From Anaerolineaceae bacterium (lineage in GTDB: Bacteria; Chloroflexota; Anaerolineae; Anaerolineales; Anaerolineaceae): a stretch of 16,158 nt of DNA. Where the stretch lies: the NCBI GenBank assembly GCA_003501835.1, contig DNOU01000094.1, positions 1 through 16,158 on the forward strand, in the 5' to 3' direction. Every line of letters starts with the position of its first letter. Position 1 is the stretch's first letter. Shown in pieces: positions 1-7,563 of this stretch. Made by a program: the position numbers and the translations under genes. Below the pieces are notes generated by a model. It did not search any database, was not told the origin of the DNA, and saw only the letters and a program-made list of their open reading frames with translations.

Positions 1-537
1 GAAAAGGGCTATGACGCAATATCCGTAAACGATATCTGCAAGCATGCAGGAGTGAGCAAGGGATCTTTTTACCACTACTTTGAAACCAAGCAGGTGCTCT
101 TTATGACTCTGATGGAAAACTGGTCCAACACGGTAATGCAATCCATCCTGAGTCAACCCCTTTCCGCGAATAGCGACCTCAAGGAAGTGTTGGTTAAGAT
201 GCCGTATCACTTCGACACTGTTTTTTCAGCCGTCCCAAAGGGTTTTCCGATATTGGTTGATTTCTGGCGGCAGGCGATGGGTGACCCGGAGATTTGGAAG
301 CTTGCAGTTGAGCCCTACCGATACTTTACAGGTTTCTTTATGAGAATCATCGAGACTGGTCAGCTAAACGGTTCAATTCGCAAGGATGTCGGCAGTGAAG
401 TCCTGGCCCGATTGCTTGTTGCGGTTGCCATGGGGTATCTGCTCGAGTCGGCTTACGATCAGGCCAAAGCTGACTGGTCTGCTATCACTTCAGAAGGACT
501 AAAACTGCTTCTTGAAGGCATTGGAGGGTCAAAATGA
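1..537 (+). CDS. TetR/AcrR-family transcriptional regulator, 5'-truncated
   Basis: The frame is open from base 1, so the true start lies outside the window; 178 residues are visible. The first codons read EKGYDAISVNDICKHAGVSK and continue GSFYHYFETKQ, the second half of a TetR DNA-binding domain (helix-turn-helix with the GSFYHYF recognition helix). A GTG at 52 could serve as a start only by cutting through this helix-turn-helix, so I reject it. The remaining ~140 residues are the variable ligand-binding/dimerisation part, which gives no clue to the inducer. The stop overlaps the start of the downstream epimerase (ATGA), so the two are translationally coupled. By family knowledge such regulators usually repress their own operon, so the epimerase is the likely target. 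The operator would lie upstream of the window. Family assignment is firm; ligand and target are inferred. Confidence 0.9.
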   Translation, partial: EKGYDAISVNDICKHAGVSKGSFYHYFETKQVLFMTLMENWSNTVMQSILSQPLSANSDLKEVLVKMPYHFDTVFSAVPKGFPILVDFWRQAMGDPEIWKLAVEPYRYFTGFFMRIIETGQLNGSIRKDVGSEVLARLLVAVAMGYLLESAYDQAKADWSAITSEGLKLLLEGIGGSK

Positions 538-1544
538 TTTTGGTTACTGGTGGGGCAGGGCACCTCGGGAACGTTTTAGTTCGTGCCCTGCTTGAAAAAG
601 GCGAAAAAGTACGCGTGCTTGTGCTGCCTGGTGAGGATGTTTCTTCACTGGAAGGTCTTGATTATGAAACGGTGGAGGGAAATATTCTTGATCCCGTGCA
701 ACTGCGCAAGGCGATGGAGGGAGTGGAGCTTGTCTATCACATGGCAGCTCTCGTGGCGATTACATCCGACAAATATGAACTGATGTACAAGGTCAACGTG
801 GAAGGGACGCGCAATGTGATCGAAGCCTGCCGCGAAATGAGTGTTCGCCGCCTGGTCTATACCAGCTCCATCCATGCTCTGGGTCGTGCGGAAGGCGTCA
901 CAACGATGGACGAGACAATTGCGTTCGACCAGGTCAACCCCTCAGGTGCCTACGACCGGACCAAAGCAATTGCTTCGGCGCTTGTGCAGGAAGCCGCAAA
1001 AAGTGGATTGGACGCTGTTATCGTTTTACCAACAGGGGTGATTGGTCCCAGTGATTTTCGCCGCTCCGAGATGGGTGAGATGCTGCTGGCATGGATGCAG
1101 AGGAAACCTTCAATTTCGACGGACGGTGCTTATGATTTTGTGGATGTGCGGGACGTGGCAGAAGGGCATATCCTCGCAGCTTCGTTAGGTCGAAGTGGGG
1201 AAGCCTACCTGCTTTCGGGCAGCCAGGTGACGGTCAGCGAGTACCGTCAAATGGTCCAGGAGGCAGCTGGCATCCGCTCTCATGAAATTAGACTGCCGGG
1301 ATGGTTTGTGAAGCGTATTGCTCCCTTAGCTGAGTTCTATTACAAGATTTCCCGCACGCGTCCCCGAATCACAAAATATGCTATTGAGACGCTTCAAAGC
1401 AATTCGCGCGTCACATGTATTAAGGCAGAGACAGAATTGGGCTACCGCCGCCGTCCGCTTCGTGAGACGGTAGCTGATACGGTTCAATGGTGGCGTGAGA
1501 ATCGCAAGCGCATCAAGCCTTCTCTGCGCAAAAGTTCGCTCTGA
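534..1544 (+). CDS. NAD(P)-dependent epimerase/reductase (extended SDR, dihydroflavonol-reductase/HpnA-like)
   Basis: A 336-residue extended short-chain dehydrogenase. The N-terminal Rossmann motif TGGAGHLG is at residues 5-12. An NxxDP segment (GNILDP) is near 49-54, the active-site serine lies in YTSSIHALG (109-117), and the catalytic Tyr140-x3-Lys144 pair is in AYDRTK. A PTGVIGP segment follows, then the FVDVRDVAEGHILA motif typical of the NAD-dependent epimerase/dehydratase family. The length fits the dihydroflavonol-4-reductase / 3-beta-HSD / hopanoid-associated sugar epimerase (HpnA) subgroup; the substrate cannot be read from sequence. It acts in the cytoplasm. The ATG at 534 overlaps the TetR stop by 4 bp, indicating coupled translation and probable control by that regulator. 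It converges on the methyltransferase gene with only 18 bp between stops and no clear terminator hairpin. Confidence 0.88.
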   Translation: MILVTGGAGHLGNVLVRALLEKGEKVRVLVLPGEDVSSLEGLDYETVEGNILDPVQLRKAMEGVELVYHMAALVAITSDKYELMYKVNVEGTRNVIEACREMSVRRLVYTSSIHALGRAEGVTTMDETIAFDQVNPSGAYDRTKAIASALVQEAAKSGLDAVIVLPTGVIGPSDFRRSEMGEMLLAWMQRKPSISTDGAYDFVDVRDVAEGHILAASLGRSGEAYLLSGSQVTVSEYRQMVQEAAGIRSHEIRLPGWFVKRIAPLAEFYYKISRTRPRITKYAIETLQSNSRVTCIKAETELGYRRRPLRETVADTVQWWRENRKRIKPSLRKSSL

Positions 1545-1562
1545 TCTTTTTACAGCAAGGTT

Positions 1563-2336
1563 TCAGGCTTTATAGGCAATGAGCACCAGGTCACCGCTGG
1601 AGTCAGCTGCGTATGGCTCGGCTGCAAGGTTACCGTAGAGTCTGATTTCCCGAAATCCAAGCGCACCAAGTTCTGTTTTCAATTCCTCCGAATAGATTGG
1701 CAGGAGATGGGCTGAAGTGAGTTGGATTTGCCAGGGCGCGTTTTCTTTCCGATGAAGAGAGAGGATGTTGAACTGGATCCGCCCGTCGGTTTCAAAATCG
1801 TAAAATCGCAGGAAAAGCCACTCTGTTGCACCGTCCTTGACGGATTGCGGTTCCATCCAGCGCTTTTTTTCTCCCATTACCAGGTCAAAATTGCGCATTT
1901 GCAGCACAAGCATGCCGCCGGGTTGAAGGAGCTCATTGAAGTCCCGCAGAGCCTTTTGCAGGTCCTTGTTGGAGTCAACGTGGGGTAAGGAATTACCCAG
2001 GCATAGTACCGCGTCGAACTGACCAGGCTGCCCAAAACTGGCGCTGATATTCCCGAATCCTGCCGTTTGGAAGGTCACTTTTTCGCCTGCTGCTTTGGCG
2101 TTCGCATCCGCCAGGCTGACCATTTCCGGAAAAAGATCTGAACCGGAGACTTGAAATCCAAGATTTGCCAGGGCAATCGCATGATGTCCGGTGCCGCAAG
2201 CGGTGTCTATCACCCGGATCTTGGAGGGATCTTCGCCGAGTGTGCGCAATTGCTGCTCCAAAAAGGGGAGTTCGTAAGCGAGGCGGTTTTCCCAGTTGAC
2301 GAAATAGTCATAGATCGAAGCGAGTTTGTCGTACAT
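1563..2336 (-). CDS. Class I SAM-dependent methyltransferase (GNMT-like fold)
   Basis: A 257-residue protein with a complete class I methyltransferase core. Motif I is VIDTACGTGHHA (about 42-53), the acidic residue binding the SAM ribose is in SGSDLF (D67), and motif IV-like VLCLGNSLPHV is followed by LLQPGGMLVLQMRNFD. The LCLGNSLPHV and RNFD segments resemble glycine/sarcosine N-methyltransferase-type enzymes, but the substrate-binding region is not diagnostic, so the substrate is left open. The ATG at 2336 has AAGGAAA about 7 nt upstream and begins one base after the mutM stop, making it the last gene of the seven-gene minus-strand operon. No hairpin terminator is visible in the 18 bp after its stop. 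Confidence 0.85.
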   Translation of the reverse strand: MYDKLASIYDYFVNWENRLAYELPFLEQQLRTLGEDPSKIRVIDTACGTGHHAIALANLGFQVSGSDLFPEMVSLADANAKAAGEKVTFQTAGFGNISASFGQPGQFDAVLCLGNSLPHVDSNKDLQKALRDFNELLQPGGMLVLQMRNFDLVMGEKKRWMEPQSVKDGATEWLFLRFYDFETDGRIQFNILSLHRKENAPWQIQLTSAHLLPIYSEELKTELGALGFREIRLYGNLAAEPYAADSSGDLVLIAYKA

Positions 2337-2337
2337 A

Positions 2338-3165
2338 CTAATTTCCTTTCAGGGGTTGGCAGTGCGGGCAAAAATGGGTGCCTCTTTGCCCAACAATGGT
2401 CTTGTTGACCGGCTGACCACAGCGAGGGCAAGGGTTTCCGGTTTGCTGATAGACCTGAAAATGGTTCTGAAAATCACCACCGCGGTATACCCAGTCGATA
2501 CTAGCACCGTTGGTTTCAATTCCGAGCGCGAGGGTAAATCTGATAGATTCCAAGAGCGTTGCGGCAGTTTGTTGGTCGAGCGTTTCACTGGACTGCAAGG
2601 GGTGAACACCGGCTCTGAATAGCGCTTCATCGGTGTAGATATTTCCCATTCCAGCCAAAAAGTGTTGATCGAGCAAGAGGGGCTTGATTGCCCGCTTCCT
2701 CTCGTGAAGCATTTCATAGAACCTCTCCGGGGTCAGTGCCGGATCGTCCGGTTCCGGACCCAAAGCGGCAAACAGACTATTCGTATCATTCACAAGCCAA
2801 ACCCTGCCGAATTTGCGAGTGTCATTAAACCCGAGACGCCAACCGGATTGGAAATCCAGCACCAGGCGGTCGTGTTTTGCGGGAGGGAATTCGCACGGTT
2901 CCACCCTGAGGTCGCCGCTCATGCGCAGGTGGAATACCAATATCGATTCGGAGAGGGTCAAGGTCAGAAATTTGGCTCTTCGACCTGTTTGAATAACTGT
3001 TTGTCCGGGCAGAAGTCCCTGGAAGGTATCCGCATCCGGTTCTGCCAGTGTGCGCGACCAAAGAAGACGGACGTTTTGGATGGTTTGTCCAATCAAAGAA
3101 GGGGCACTATCGGTACCCCTTCTCAAGTTTCTGGCGATGGTTTCGACTTCCGGAAGTTCAGGCAC
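2338..3165 (-). CDS. mutM: Formamidopyrimidine-DNA glycosylase (Fpg/MutM)
   Basis: A bifunctional base-excision-repair enzyme that removes 8-oxoguanine and formamidopyrimidines and cuts the abasic site by beta/delta-elimination. The 275 residues match the family length. The start is a GTG at 3165: processing exposes Pro2 as the Schiff-base nucleophile, and PELPEVETIARNL follows exactly, which fixes the start. Also visible are Glu3, Lys65 in GRRAKFL, the HLRMSG loop (79-84), FNDTRKFG (113-120), and the H2TH segment with GMGNIYTDEALFRAGVHP. The C-terminal zinc finger is CPRC...CPHC (Cys 246, 249, 266, 269), with the catalytic arginine of GQRGTHFC near 261. The zinc finger and complete active site point to Fpg rather than Nei. 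It lies 5 bp after prs and 1 bp before the methyltransferase gene. It has only a weak Shine-Dalgarno, so translation is probably coupled to prs. Confidence 0.96.
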   Translation of the reverse strand: MPELPEVETIARNLRRGTDSAPSLIGQTIQNVRLLWSRTLAEPDADTFQGLLPGQTVIQTGRRAKFLTLTLSESILVFHLRMSGDLRVEPCEFPPAKHDRLVLDFQSGWRLGFNDTRKFGRVWLVNDTNSLFAALGPEPDDPALTPERFYEMLHERKRAIKPLLLDQHFLAGMGNIYTDEALFRAGVHPLQSSETLDQQTAATLLESIRFTLALGIETNGASIDWVYRGGDFQNHFQVYQQTGNPCPRCGQPVNKTIVGQRGTHFCPHCQPLKGN

Positions 3166-3170
3166 TTCGC

Positions 3171-4160
3171 TTACTCATTAAACATAGCCCCAACACTCGT
3201 GCCTTCATTCGCCCGTTTGATGACCTCTGCCAATAAGGGACCAATGCTGAGAATGGTTAATCGGCCGCCAAAAAGCGCCTGCTGCTCTGGGGATATGGGG
3301 ATTGTATTGGTGGTGATGAAATGTTTCACCGGCAGGGCAGCCAGTCGTTCCGTTGCGTTTGCTGAGAGAACAGGATGGATAAACACCACGTAAACATCCC
3401 TGGCGCCGTTCAGTTTTGCCACCTGCACTGCCTCCACGATCGAGCCGCCAGTGTCGATTTCATCATCAATCAGCAAAACATCCCGTCCATGCACGTCTCC
3501 GATCAGATTCAGAGCCTGGGTGTGCTCCTTATTGCCAATGCGGCGTTTTTCGATAAATGCCAGCGGGATATTAAGGGCTTGTGCATATCGTCTGCCATGC
3601 TTGGCAAAGCCGAGGTCGGCTGTCAGCAAAACGGGATTTGTAAGGTTTGGAACTTTGCCCAACAAATAAGGTTTCAGGATGTGGTAAGCAGAAAGGACAT
3701 CCCCAGGGATGTCAAAGAAGCCTTGAATTTGTCCGGCGTGAAGATCCATGGTGATATAGCGATCCGCACCAGCGGTTTCCATCATCTGTGCCACCAACTT
3801 GGCGGTAATTGGAACACGCGGCTGGTCTTTACGGTCTGAACGCCCATAGCACATATATGGGAAGACCAAAGTGATGCGTCCGGCTGAGTCCAGTTTGAGG
3901 GTTTGCGCCATGATCAGTAATTCCATCAGGTTGCGGTGAACCGGCATGGAGGTCGTCTGGATAATATAGCAGTCCTGCCCACGAACTGAGGCGTGCAGTT
4001 TGACAAAAAGGTTCTCGTTGGTGAATTCAATCACATCTCGTCCGCAAAGCTCCAGCCCGAGGTTGTCTGCAACCTCCTGAGCCAGATCAAGCGACGCTGT
4101 TCCAGCAAAAAGGCGGATATTACCATAGAGCAAACTGTGCAGGGTCTTACCAGGGGTCAT
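3171..4160 (-). CDS. prs: Ribose-phosphate pyrophosphokinase (PRPP synthetase)
   Basis: Makes 5-phosphoribosyl-1-diphosphate from ribose 5-phosphate and ATP, the precursor of purines, pyrimidines, NAD, His and Trp. At 329 residues it is close to the usual 310-320. Visible family marks are IRLFAGTAS near the N-terminus, the flexible loop YGRSDRKDQPRVPITAK (about 105-121), the metal-site segment MDLHAGQIQGFFDIP (138-152), the PRPP loop VLLIDDEIDTGGSI (228-241), and a C-terminal LLAEVIKRANEGTSVGAMF tail. Compared with the common class I wording (YARQDRK and DDMIDTAGT) the loop has Ser for Gln and the PRPP loop reads DDEIDTGGS. This is a divergent variant, but all main motifs are present. The ATG at 4160 has AAGGAA about 10 nt upstream, at the end of the acetyltransferase gene. 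It is in the middle of the operon. Confidence 0.92.
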   Translation of the reverse strand: MTPGKTLHSLLYGNIRLFAGTASLDLAQEVADNLGLELCGRDVIEFTNENLFVKLHASVRGQDCYIIQTTSMPVHRNLMELLIMAQTLKLDSAGRITLVFPYMCYGRSDRKDQPRVPITAKLVAQMMETAGADRYITMDLHAGQIQGFFDIPGDVLSAYHILKPYLLGKVPNLTNPVLLTADLGFAKHGRRYAQALNIPLAFIEKRRIGNKEHTQALNLIGDVHGRDVLLIDDEIDTGGSIVEAVQVAKLNGARDVYVVFIHPVLSANATERLAALPVKHFITTNTIPISPEQQALFGGRLTILSIGPLLAEVIKRANEGTSVGAMFNE

Positions 4161-4176
4161 CTGTTTTACGTTCCTT

Positions 4177-4728
4177 TCAGTTTTTGTTCCAATCCGATTT
4201 TAATATGCTCATCACGTGAACATCAATGTAGCGTCCATGCTTATACTCAGCCTGGCGGAGAGTACCTTCATTCACAAACCCAGCTTTCTCGTAAGCCTTT
4301 CTGGCTCTCGGGTTAGTATCGTAAACCCTCAGCCATATGCGGTTCAGGTTGAGTTCTTCGAAACCATAACGGCACATCGTGCGCATGGCCTCAGTGCCGT
4401 GGCCTTTGTTCCAATAATCCTTCTCACCGATCATGATACCAATTTCCACTGAACGCGCCTTCTGATCGATTGGGAAGAAAGATGTGTTCCCGATTACCAC
4501 CCACTCATCATCGCTGTCCTCAGGATGTACTTCGATCACTAATGCATGCTCATCGATTGGGCGTGCTTTCATAGCATCGAACCAGCCTTCTTCTTCTACT
4601 GTTCCCATGGGGGCGTAGACTTCGAGGTTCTCAACGACTTCAGGATCGTTGATCCAGCGCAGAAATTGGGGAATATCCGTTCGTTCAGCAGAGCGGAGGC
4701 GGAGGTTGTGACCGTAAAGGTAAGGCAT
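4177..4728 (-). CDS. GNAT-family N-acetyltransferase (RimJ/RimL/SpeG-like)
   Basis: A 183-residue acetyltransferase of the RimJ/RimL-type GNAT branch. LRLRSAERTDIPQFLRWIND near the N-terminus is the typical opening. The acetyl-CoA pyrophosphate-binding motif A is at about 96-114 (IGIMIGEKDYWNKGHGTEA, the R/QxxGxG/A signature as NKGHGT). Motif B follows as LRVYDTNPRARKAYEKAGF. The acceptor could be a protein N-terminus, a polyamine or a small amine; the sequence does not say. The ATG at 4728 has AGGAGT about 5 nt upstream, overlapping the aspS stop, so it is translationally linked to aspS. Being between aspS and prs gives no direct functional hint. Confidence 0.88.
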   Translation of the reverse strand: MPYLYGHNLRLRSAERTDIPQFLRWINDPEVVENLEVYAPMGTVEEEGWFDAMKARPIDEHALVIEVHPEDSDDEWVVIGNTSFFPIDQKARSVEIGIMIGEKDYWNKGHGTEAMRTMCRYGFEELNLNRIWLRVYDTNPRARKAYEKAGFVNEGTLRQAEYKHGRYIDVHVMSILKSDWNKN

Positions 4729-4736
4729 AAGTACTC

Positions 4737-6056
4737 CTAAGGCTCCAGTCGGTTTGGTCCCCTGAACAGGTAGACCGCATCCCGGATCGAGGGGAGGTTG
4801 AGCATGACCATCAAAAGACGGCTCAGCCCCAGCCCCAGACCGCCGTGCGGCGGGCAGCCATAGCGGAAGAAGTTCAGATAGTTCTGGATGGGTTCAAGGG
4901 TCAGACCTTTATCGAGGGCTTGTTTTGCCAGTTTTTCGTAGCGGTGTTCACGCTGAGCACCGGTGGTGATCTCCAACCCGCGTCCGAGCAGGTCGAAGCT
5001 TTTGGTGAGGGTGGGGTTGTCTTCGTGGAGCATGTGATAAAAAGGCCGCACCGTGAAAGGCCAGTCTTTGACGAAAACAAAGTCATGATCGAAGGTTTGC
5101 TTGATGTATTCGCCGAGCGCGCGCTCCGCACCGGGGTCAAGATCACCTTTGCGCTCTGGAGGCAGCTTGTAATCCATGCTTTTGAGGATCTGATAGGCTT
5201 CTGCCATCGTCAGGCGTGGGAAGGGGACAGCGGGCACTTGCAGATCTACATCAAAATACTCCTTGATGGCATCGTGGAATTTCGCGTCAACTGCCTGGTA
5301 GACATGCGCCAACCATTTTTCAGTAAATGCCATCACGTCTTCGTGGCTCTCAATCCAGGAGATTTCAAAGTCCACACCAGTAAACTCCGTCATGTGGCGC
5401 GAGGTAAAAGAGGGGTCAGCCCGGAAGACCGGTCCGATCTCAAAGATGCGTTCGAATCCGGCCGCCTGCGCCATCTGCTTGTAGAATTGAGGGGACTGCG
5501 CCAGGTAGGCTGTGCGGTCAAAGTATTCCACTTTGAAGAGTTCCGCGCCGCTCTCGCTGGGAGTTCCCATGATCTTGGGGGAATGAATTTCGATAAAACC
5601 GTTTTCAATCCAATATTCGCGCATGGCTTGTTCGGCACAGGTCTGGATTTCAAAAATCAGGCGATTACGTTCGCGACGCAGATCCAGGTAGCGCCATTCC
5701 ATGCGGTAGTCCTGGTCTGGCAGATTGTCCGCAAAGGGTTCAAATGGAAGAGGAAGCTCAGCGTTGTTTTCTACGGTTAGCGATTCGAGCTGTATCTCAA
5801 TGCCGCCGAGTTTAACAACCTCGTTTTCGACCACTGTGCCAGTGATCGTTAACGCGGATTCTGTTCCCAACGTTGAAATGGCTTCAGCCAGTTCAGGATT
5901 GCCTTTTTTCCAGTGAGCTATCTGCACCAGCCCGGTTTTGTCGCGCAGGATCAGAAACTGCATGCTTTTTTGATCGCGCAGGGTTTGCAGCCAGCCCTTG
6001 AGGGTGACCTGCTGACCGATTTTTGTCTTCAGGTCTTTAACGTAAGCTCGTTCCAT
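4737..6056 (-). CDS. aspS: Aspartate--tRNA ligase, archaeal/eukaryotic type (possibly non-discriminating)
   Basis: A class II aminoacyl-tRNA synthetase charging tRNA with aspartate. At 439 residues it lacks the large GAD insertion and C-terminal extension of the standard ~590-residue bacterial AspRS and matches the archaeal-type enzyme. An N-terminal OB-fold anticodon domain (VTLKGWLQTLRDQKSMQFLI, about 18-37) is followed by the catalytic core: motif 1 region with GFIEIHSPKI, AYLAQSPQFYKQM (183-195), motif 2 FRADPSFTSRHMTEFT (211-226), GAQREHRYEKL, and motif 3 GLGLSRLLMVMLNLPSIRDA with Arg near 413. By my memory of the Thermococcus enzyme, the tRNA-Asp-specific Trp26 is Gln24 here while Lys85 is Lys82, so its discrimination between tRNA-Asp and tRNA-Asn is unclear. 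The ATG at 6056 has GGAG about 8 nt upstream within the end of meaB. Confidence 0.93.
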   Translation of the reverse strand: MERAYVKDLKTKIGQQVTLKGWLQTLRDQKSMQFLILRDKTGLVQIAHWKKGNPELAEAISTLGTESALTITGTVVENEVVKLGGIEIQLESLTVENNAELPLPFEPFADNLPDQDYRMEWRYLDLRRERNRLIFEIQTCAEQAMREYWIENGFIEIHSPKIMGTPSESGAELFKVEYFDRTAYLAQSPQFYKQMAQAAGFERIFEIGPVFRADPSFTSRHMTEFTGVDFEISWIESHEDVMAFTEKWLAHVYQAVDAKFHDAIKEYFDVDLQVPAVPFPRLTMAEAYQILKSMDYKLPPERKGDLDPGAERALGEYIKQTFDHDFVFVKDWPFTVRPFYHMLHEDNPTLTKSFDLLGRGLEITTGAQREHRYEKLAKQALDKGLTLEPIQNYLNFFRYGCPPHGGLGLGLSRLLMVMLNLPSIRDAVYLFRGPNRLEP

Positions 6057-6062
6057 ATGGTC

Positions 6063-7097
6063 TTACTCCGATGATTCCAAAGAGTTATTTCGATTATACG
6101 TCAATAATACACGAACTGCTTCATTAGGGGAAATTCCGCGTTTTTGGACTTCTTCGACCAGGGAATTGACCAAATCTGCGGGTACATTTTGATTAAAATC
6201 TTTGAGCAAAGAGGCAATCAGCTGGCGGCGAATATTCGCCCGGATGGATGCCTGGTCCTTTGCGTGCCACTGACCACTTTCCCGCAAGTAAGCTGCGTGA
6301 TTTAGGATGACCTCGGTCAGTTCCTGAATACCCTTAAACTCACAAGCCACGGTCTTCAGAATTGGGGGAACCCAATGTGCTGATGCGGTTTCATGCTCAG
6401 AATTTTCCCGAAAATCTTCCAGGTGATGTTTTCCGTTGTTGATGCTCCTGGCGTAGCCCATTTCAACCATGTTCCTGAGATACGTGACGCTTTGGTCAGC
6501 CCCAGGGCGGTCAGCTTTGTTGACCACCAGGATGTCCGCGATCTCCAGGATCCCGGCTTTGATCGATTGGATGTCGTCACCAGTACCGGGAGTGTCGACC
6601 ACGATGGTCGTATGCGCCAGGTTGACCACATCCACTTCGGACTGTCCCGCGCCAACCGTCTCTATCAAGATAAAGCCGTAACCAGCGGCGTCAAAAACCT
6701 GGCTAAGAGCTTCAGTTTGCTCTGCCAACCCTCCCAATGCCCCCCGTGAAGCCATGGAACGAATAAAAATCTGCTTATCGTCCTGCAAATCGAGCATACG
6801 CACCCGGTCACCCAGCAGCGCGCCGCCCGTGAAGGGGCTGGAAGGATCCACAGCGATGATGGCAACTTTCTGTTCGGGTTCACGCCGGCGCAGCTCCCGC
6901 GCAAGGGCATTCACGAGGGTGCTTTTTCCTGATCCAGGCGGACCTGTGATGCCAATTTTGTGCGCAGATCCGGTCTCAAGGAAGAGTTCTTCGAGTGCAG
7001 CCTGGCCAGCGTCTGTTCTGTTCTCAACCTGGCTCAAAATGCGAGAAAGGGCAAGCCTGTTGCCCTTTCTTAGTGCGTCGAGTGAAGCTGAGGTCAT
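6063..7097 (-). CDS. meaB: Methylmalonyl-CoA mutase-associated GTPase MeaB (ArgK-type G3E GTPase)
   Basis: A P-loop GTPase that loads and protects the adenosylcobalamin cofactor of acyl-CoA mutases. At 344 residues it has family-typical length. Visible motifs are Walker A GPPGSGKST (52-60), AVDPSSPFTGGALLGDRVRM (82-101), MASRGALGGLA (115-125), the switch segment IETVGAGQSEVDV (145-157), DTPGTGDDIQ, and NKAD (193-196), the guanine-specificity loop. The C-terminal helical extension around FKGIQELTEVILNH fits the MeaB dimerisation arm. The ATG at 7097 is 2 bp after the stop of the cobalamin-binding subunit, a strong functional pairing. Older annotations call this family LAO/AO transport ATPase; the motifs and context favour MeaB. 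Confidence 0.95.
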   Translation of the reverse strand: MTSASLDALRKGNRLALSRILSQVENRTDAGQAALEELFLETGSAHKIGITGPPGSGKSTLVNALARELRRREPEQKVAIIAVDPSSPFTGGALLGDRVRMLDLQDDKQIFIRSMASRGALGGLAEQTEALSQVFDAAGYGFILIETVGAGQSEVDVVNLAHTTIVVDTPGTGDDIQSIKAGILEIADILVVNKADRPGADQSVTYLRNMVEMGYARSINNGKHHLEDFRENSEHETASAHWVPPILKTVACEFKGIQELTEVILNHAAYLRESGQWHAKDQASIRANIRRQLIASLLKDFNQNVPADLVNSLVEEVQKRGISPNEAVRVLLTYNRNNSLESSE

Positions 7098-7099
7098 GC

Positions 7100-7504
7100 C
7101 TACGCTTTCGATTTCACAGCTTCACGAATGTCTTTGCAGACTTCACGCGTGTCTGTGCCAGGTCCATAGATTTTGTAGACCCCTTGATCGAGCAGGGTTT
7201 GAATGTCGTCTTCAGGGATGATTCCGCCCAGAAAAAGCACCACATCTGTTTGTCCGTTCGCTCGGAGGTCGGCGATCACCTGTGGCACCAGAGCGTTGTG
7301 TGCGCCGGAGAGAATAGAAAGCCCAACAACGTCCACATCCTCCTGCAAAGCGGCTTCGGCAATCATTTCGGGGGTCTGGCGCAAGCCGGTGTAGATGACT
7401 TCCATGCCGTCATCCCGCATTGCGCGCGCCACAACTTTAGCGCCCCGGTCGTGACCATCCAACCCGGGTTTGGCAATCAAAACGCGAATCTTTTTCTCGG
7501 TCAT
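7100..7504 (-). CDS. Cobalamin-binding small subunit of a methylmalonyl-CoA mutase-type enzyme
   Basis: A free-standing 134-residue B12-binding domain. [20 protein letters not shown] carries the DxHxxG signature (Asp16, His18, Gly21) whose histidine replaces the dimethylbenzimidazole base of cobalamin. The second and third cofactor motifs are GLSILSGAH (SxL at 63-65) and [10 protein letters not shown] (GG at 93-94). It equals the C-terminal domain of fused methylmalonyl-CoA mutase, which interconverts methylmalonyl-CoA and succinyl-CoA. Here the domain is a separate protein, as in archaeal split mutases. The catalytic TIM-barrel subunit is not in the window. Other acyl-CoA mutases (isobutyryl-, 2-hydroxyisobutyryl-) use similar small subunits, so the substrate is not certain. 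The ATG at 7504 has AAGGAG a few bases upstream and is the first gene of the operon, with a TATAAT box at 7531-7536. Confidence 0.92.
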   Translation of the reverse strand: MTEKKIRVLIAKPGLDGHDRGAKVVARAMRDDGMEVIYTGLRQTPEMIAEAALQEDVDVVGLSILSGAHNALVPQVIADLRANGQTDVVLFLGGIIPEDDIQTLLDQGVYKIYGPGTDTREVCKDIREAVKSKA

Positions 7505-7530
7505 TGACTCTCCTTTTCGTTGTCGCTTAG

Positions 7531-7536
7531 ATTATA
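7531..7536 (-). promoter_or_regulatory. Predicted -10 box of the seven-gene operon
   Basis: Reading the minus strand, GGCGTTATAATC contains a perfect TATAAT 27 nt before the ATG of the cobalamin-binding subunit. That leaves a short leader of about 20 nt with AAGGAG. No strong TTGACA-like -35 is seen at 17 +/- 1 bp, the nearest being CTGCCA at an 18-bp spacing. It sits in the 59-bp gap between the flavin-reductase gene and the operon. Confidence 0.55.
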
Positions 7537-7563
7537 ACGCCTTCCGCGACCTTTTGGCAGTTT

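Noticed and set aside
1545..1562. Bidirectional terminator between the epimerase and methyltransferase genes
   Set aside because: The spacer has a short T run (TTTTT) but no stem of useful length.
4845..5780. 311-codon plus-strand open frame opposite aspS
   Set aside because: Shadow of a well-supported AspRS on the other strand; no motif or plausible ribosome binding site.
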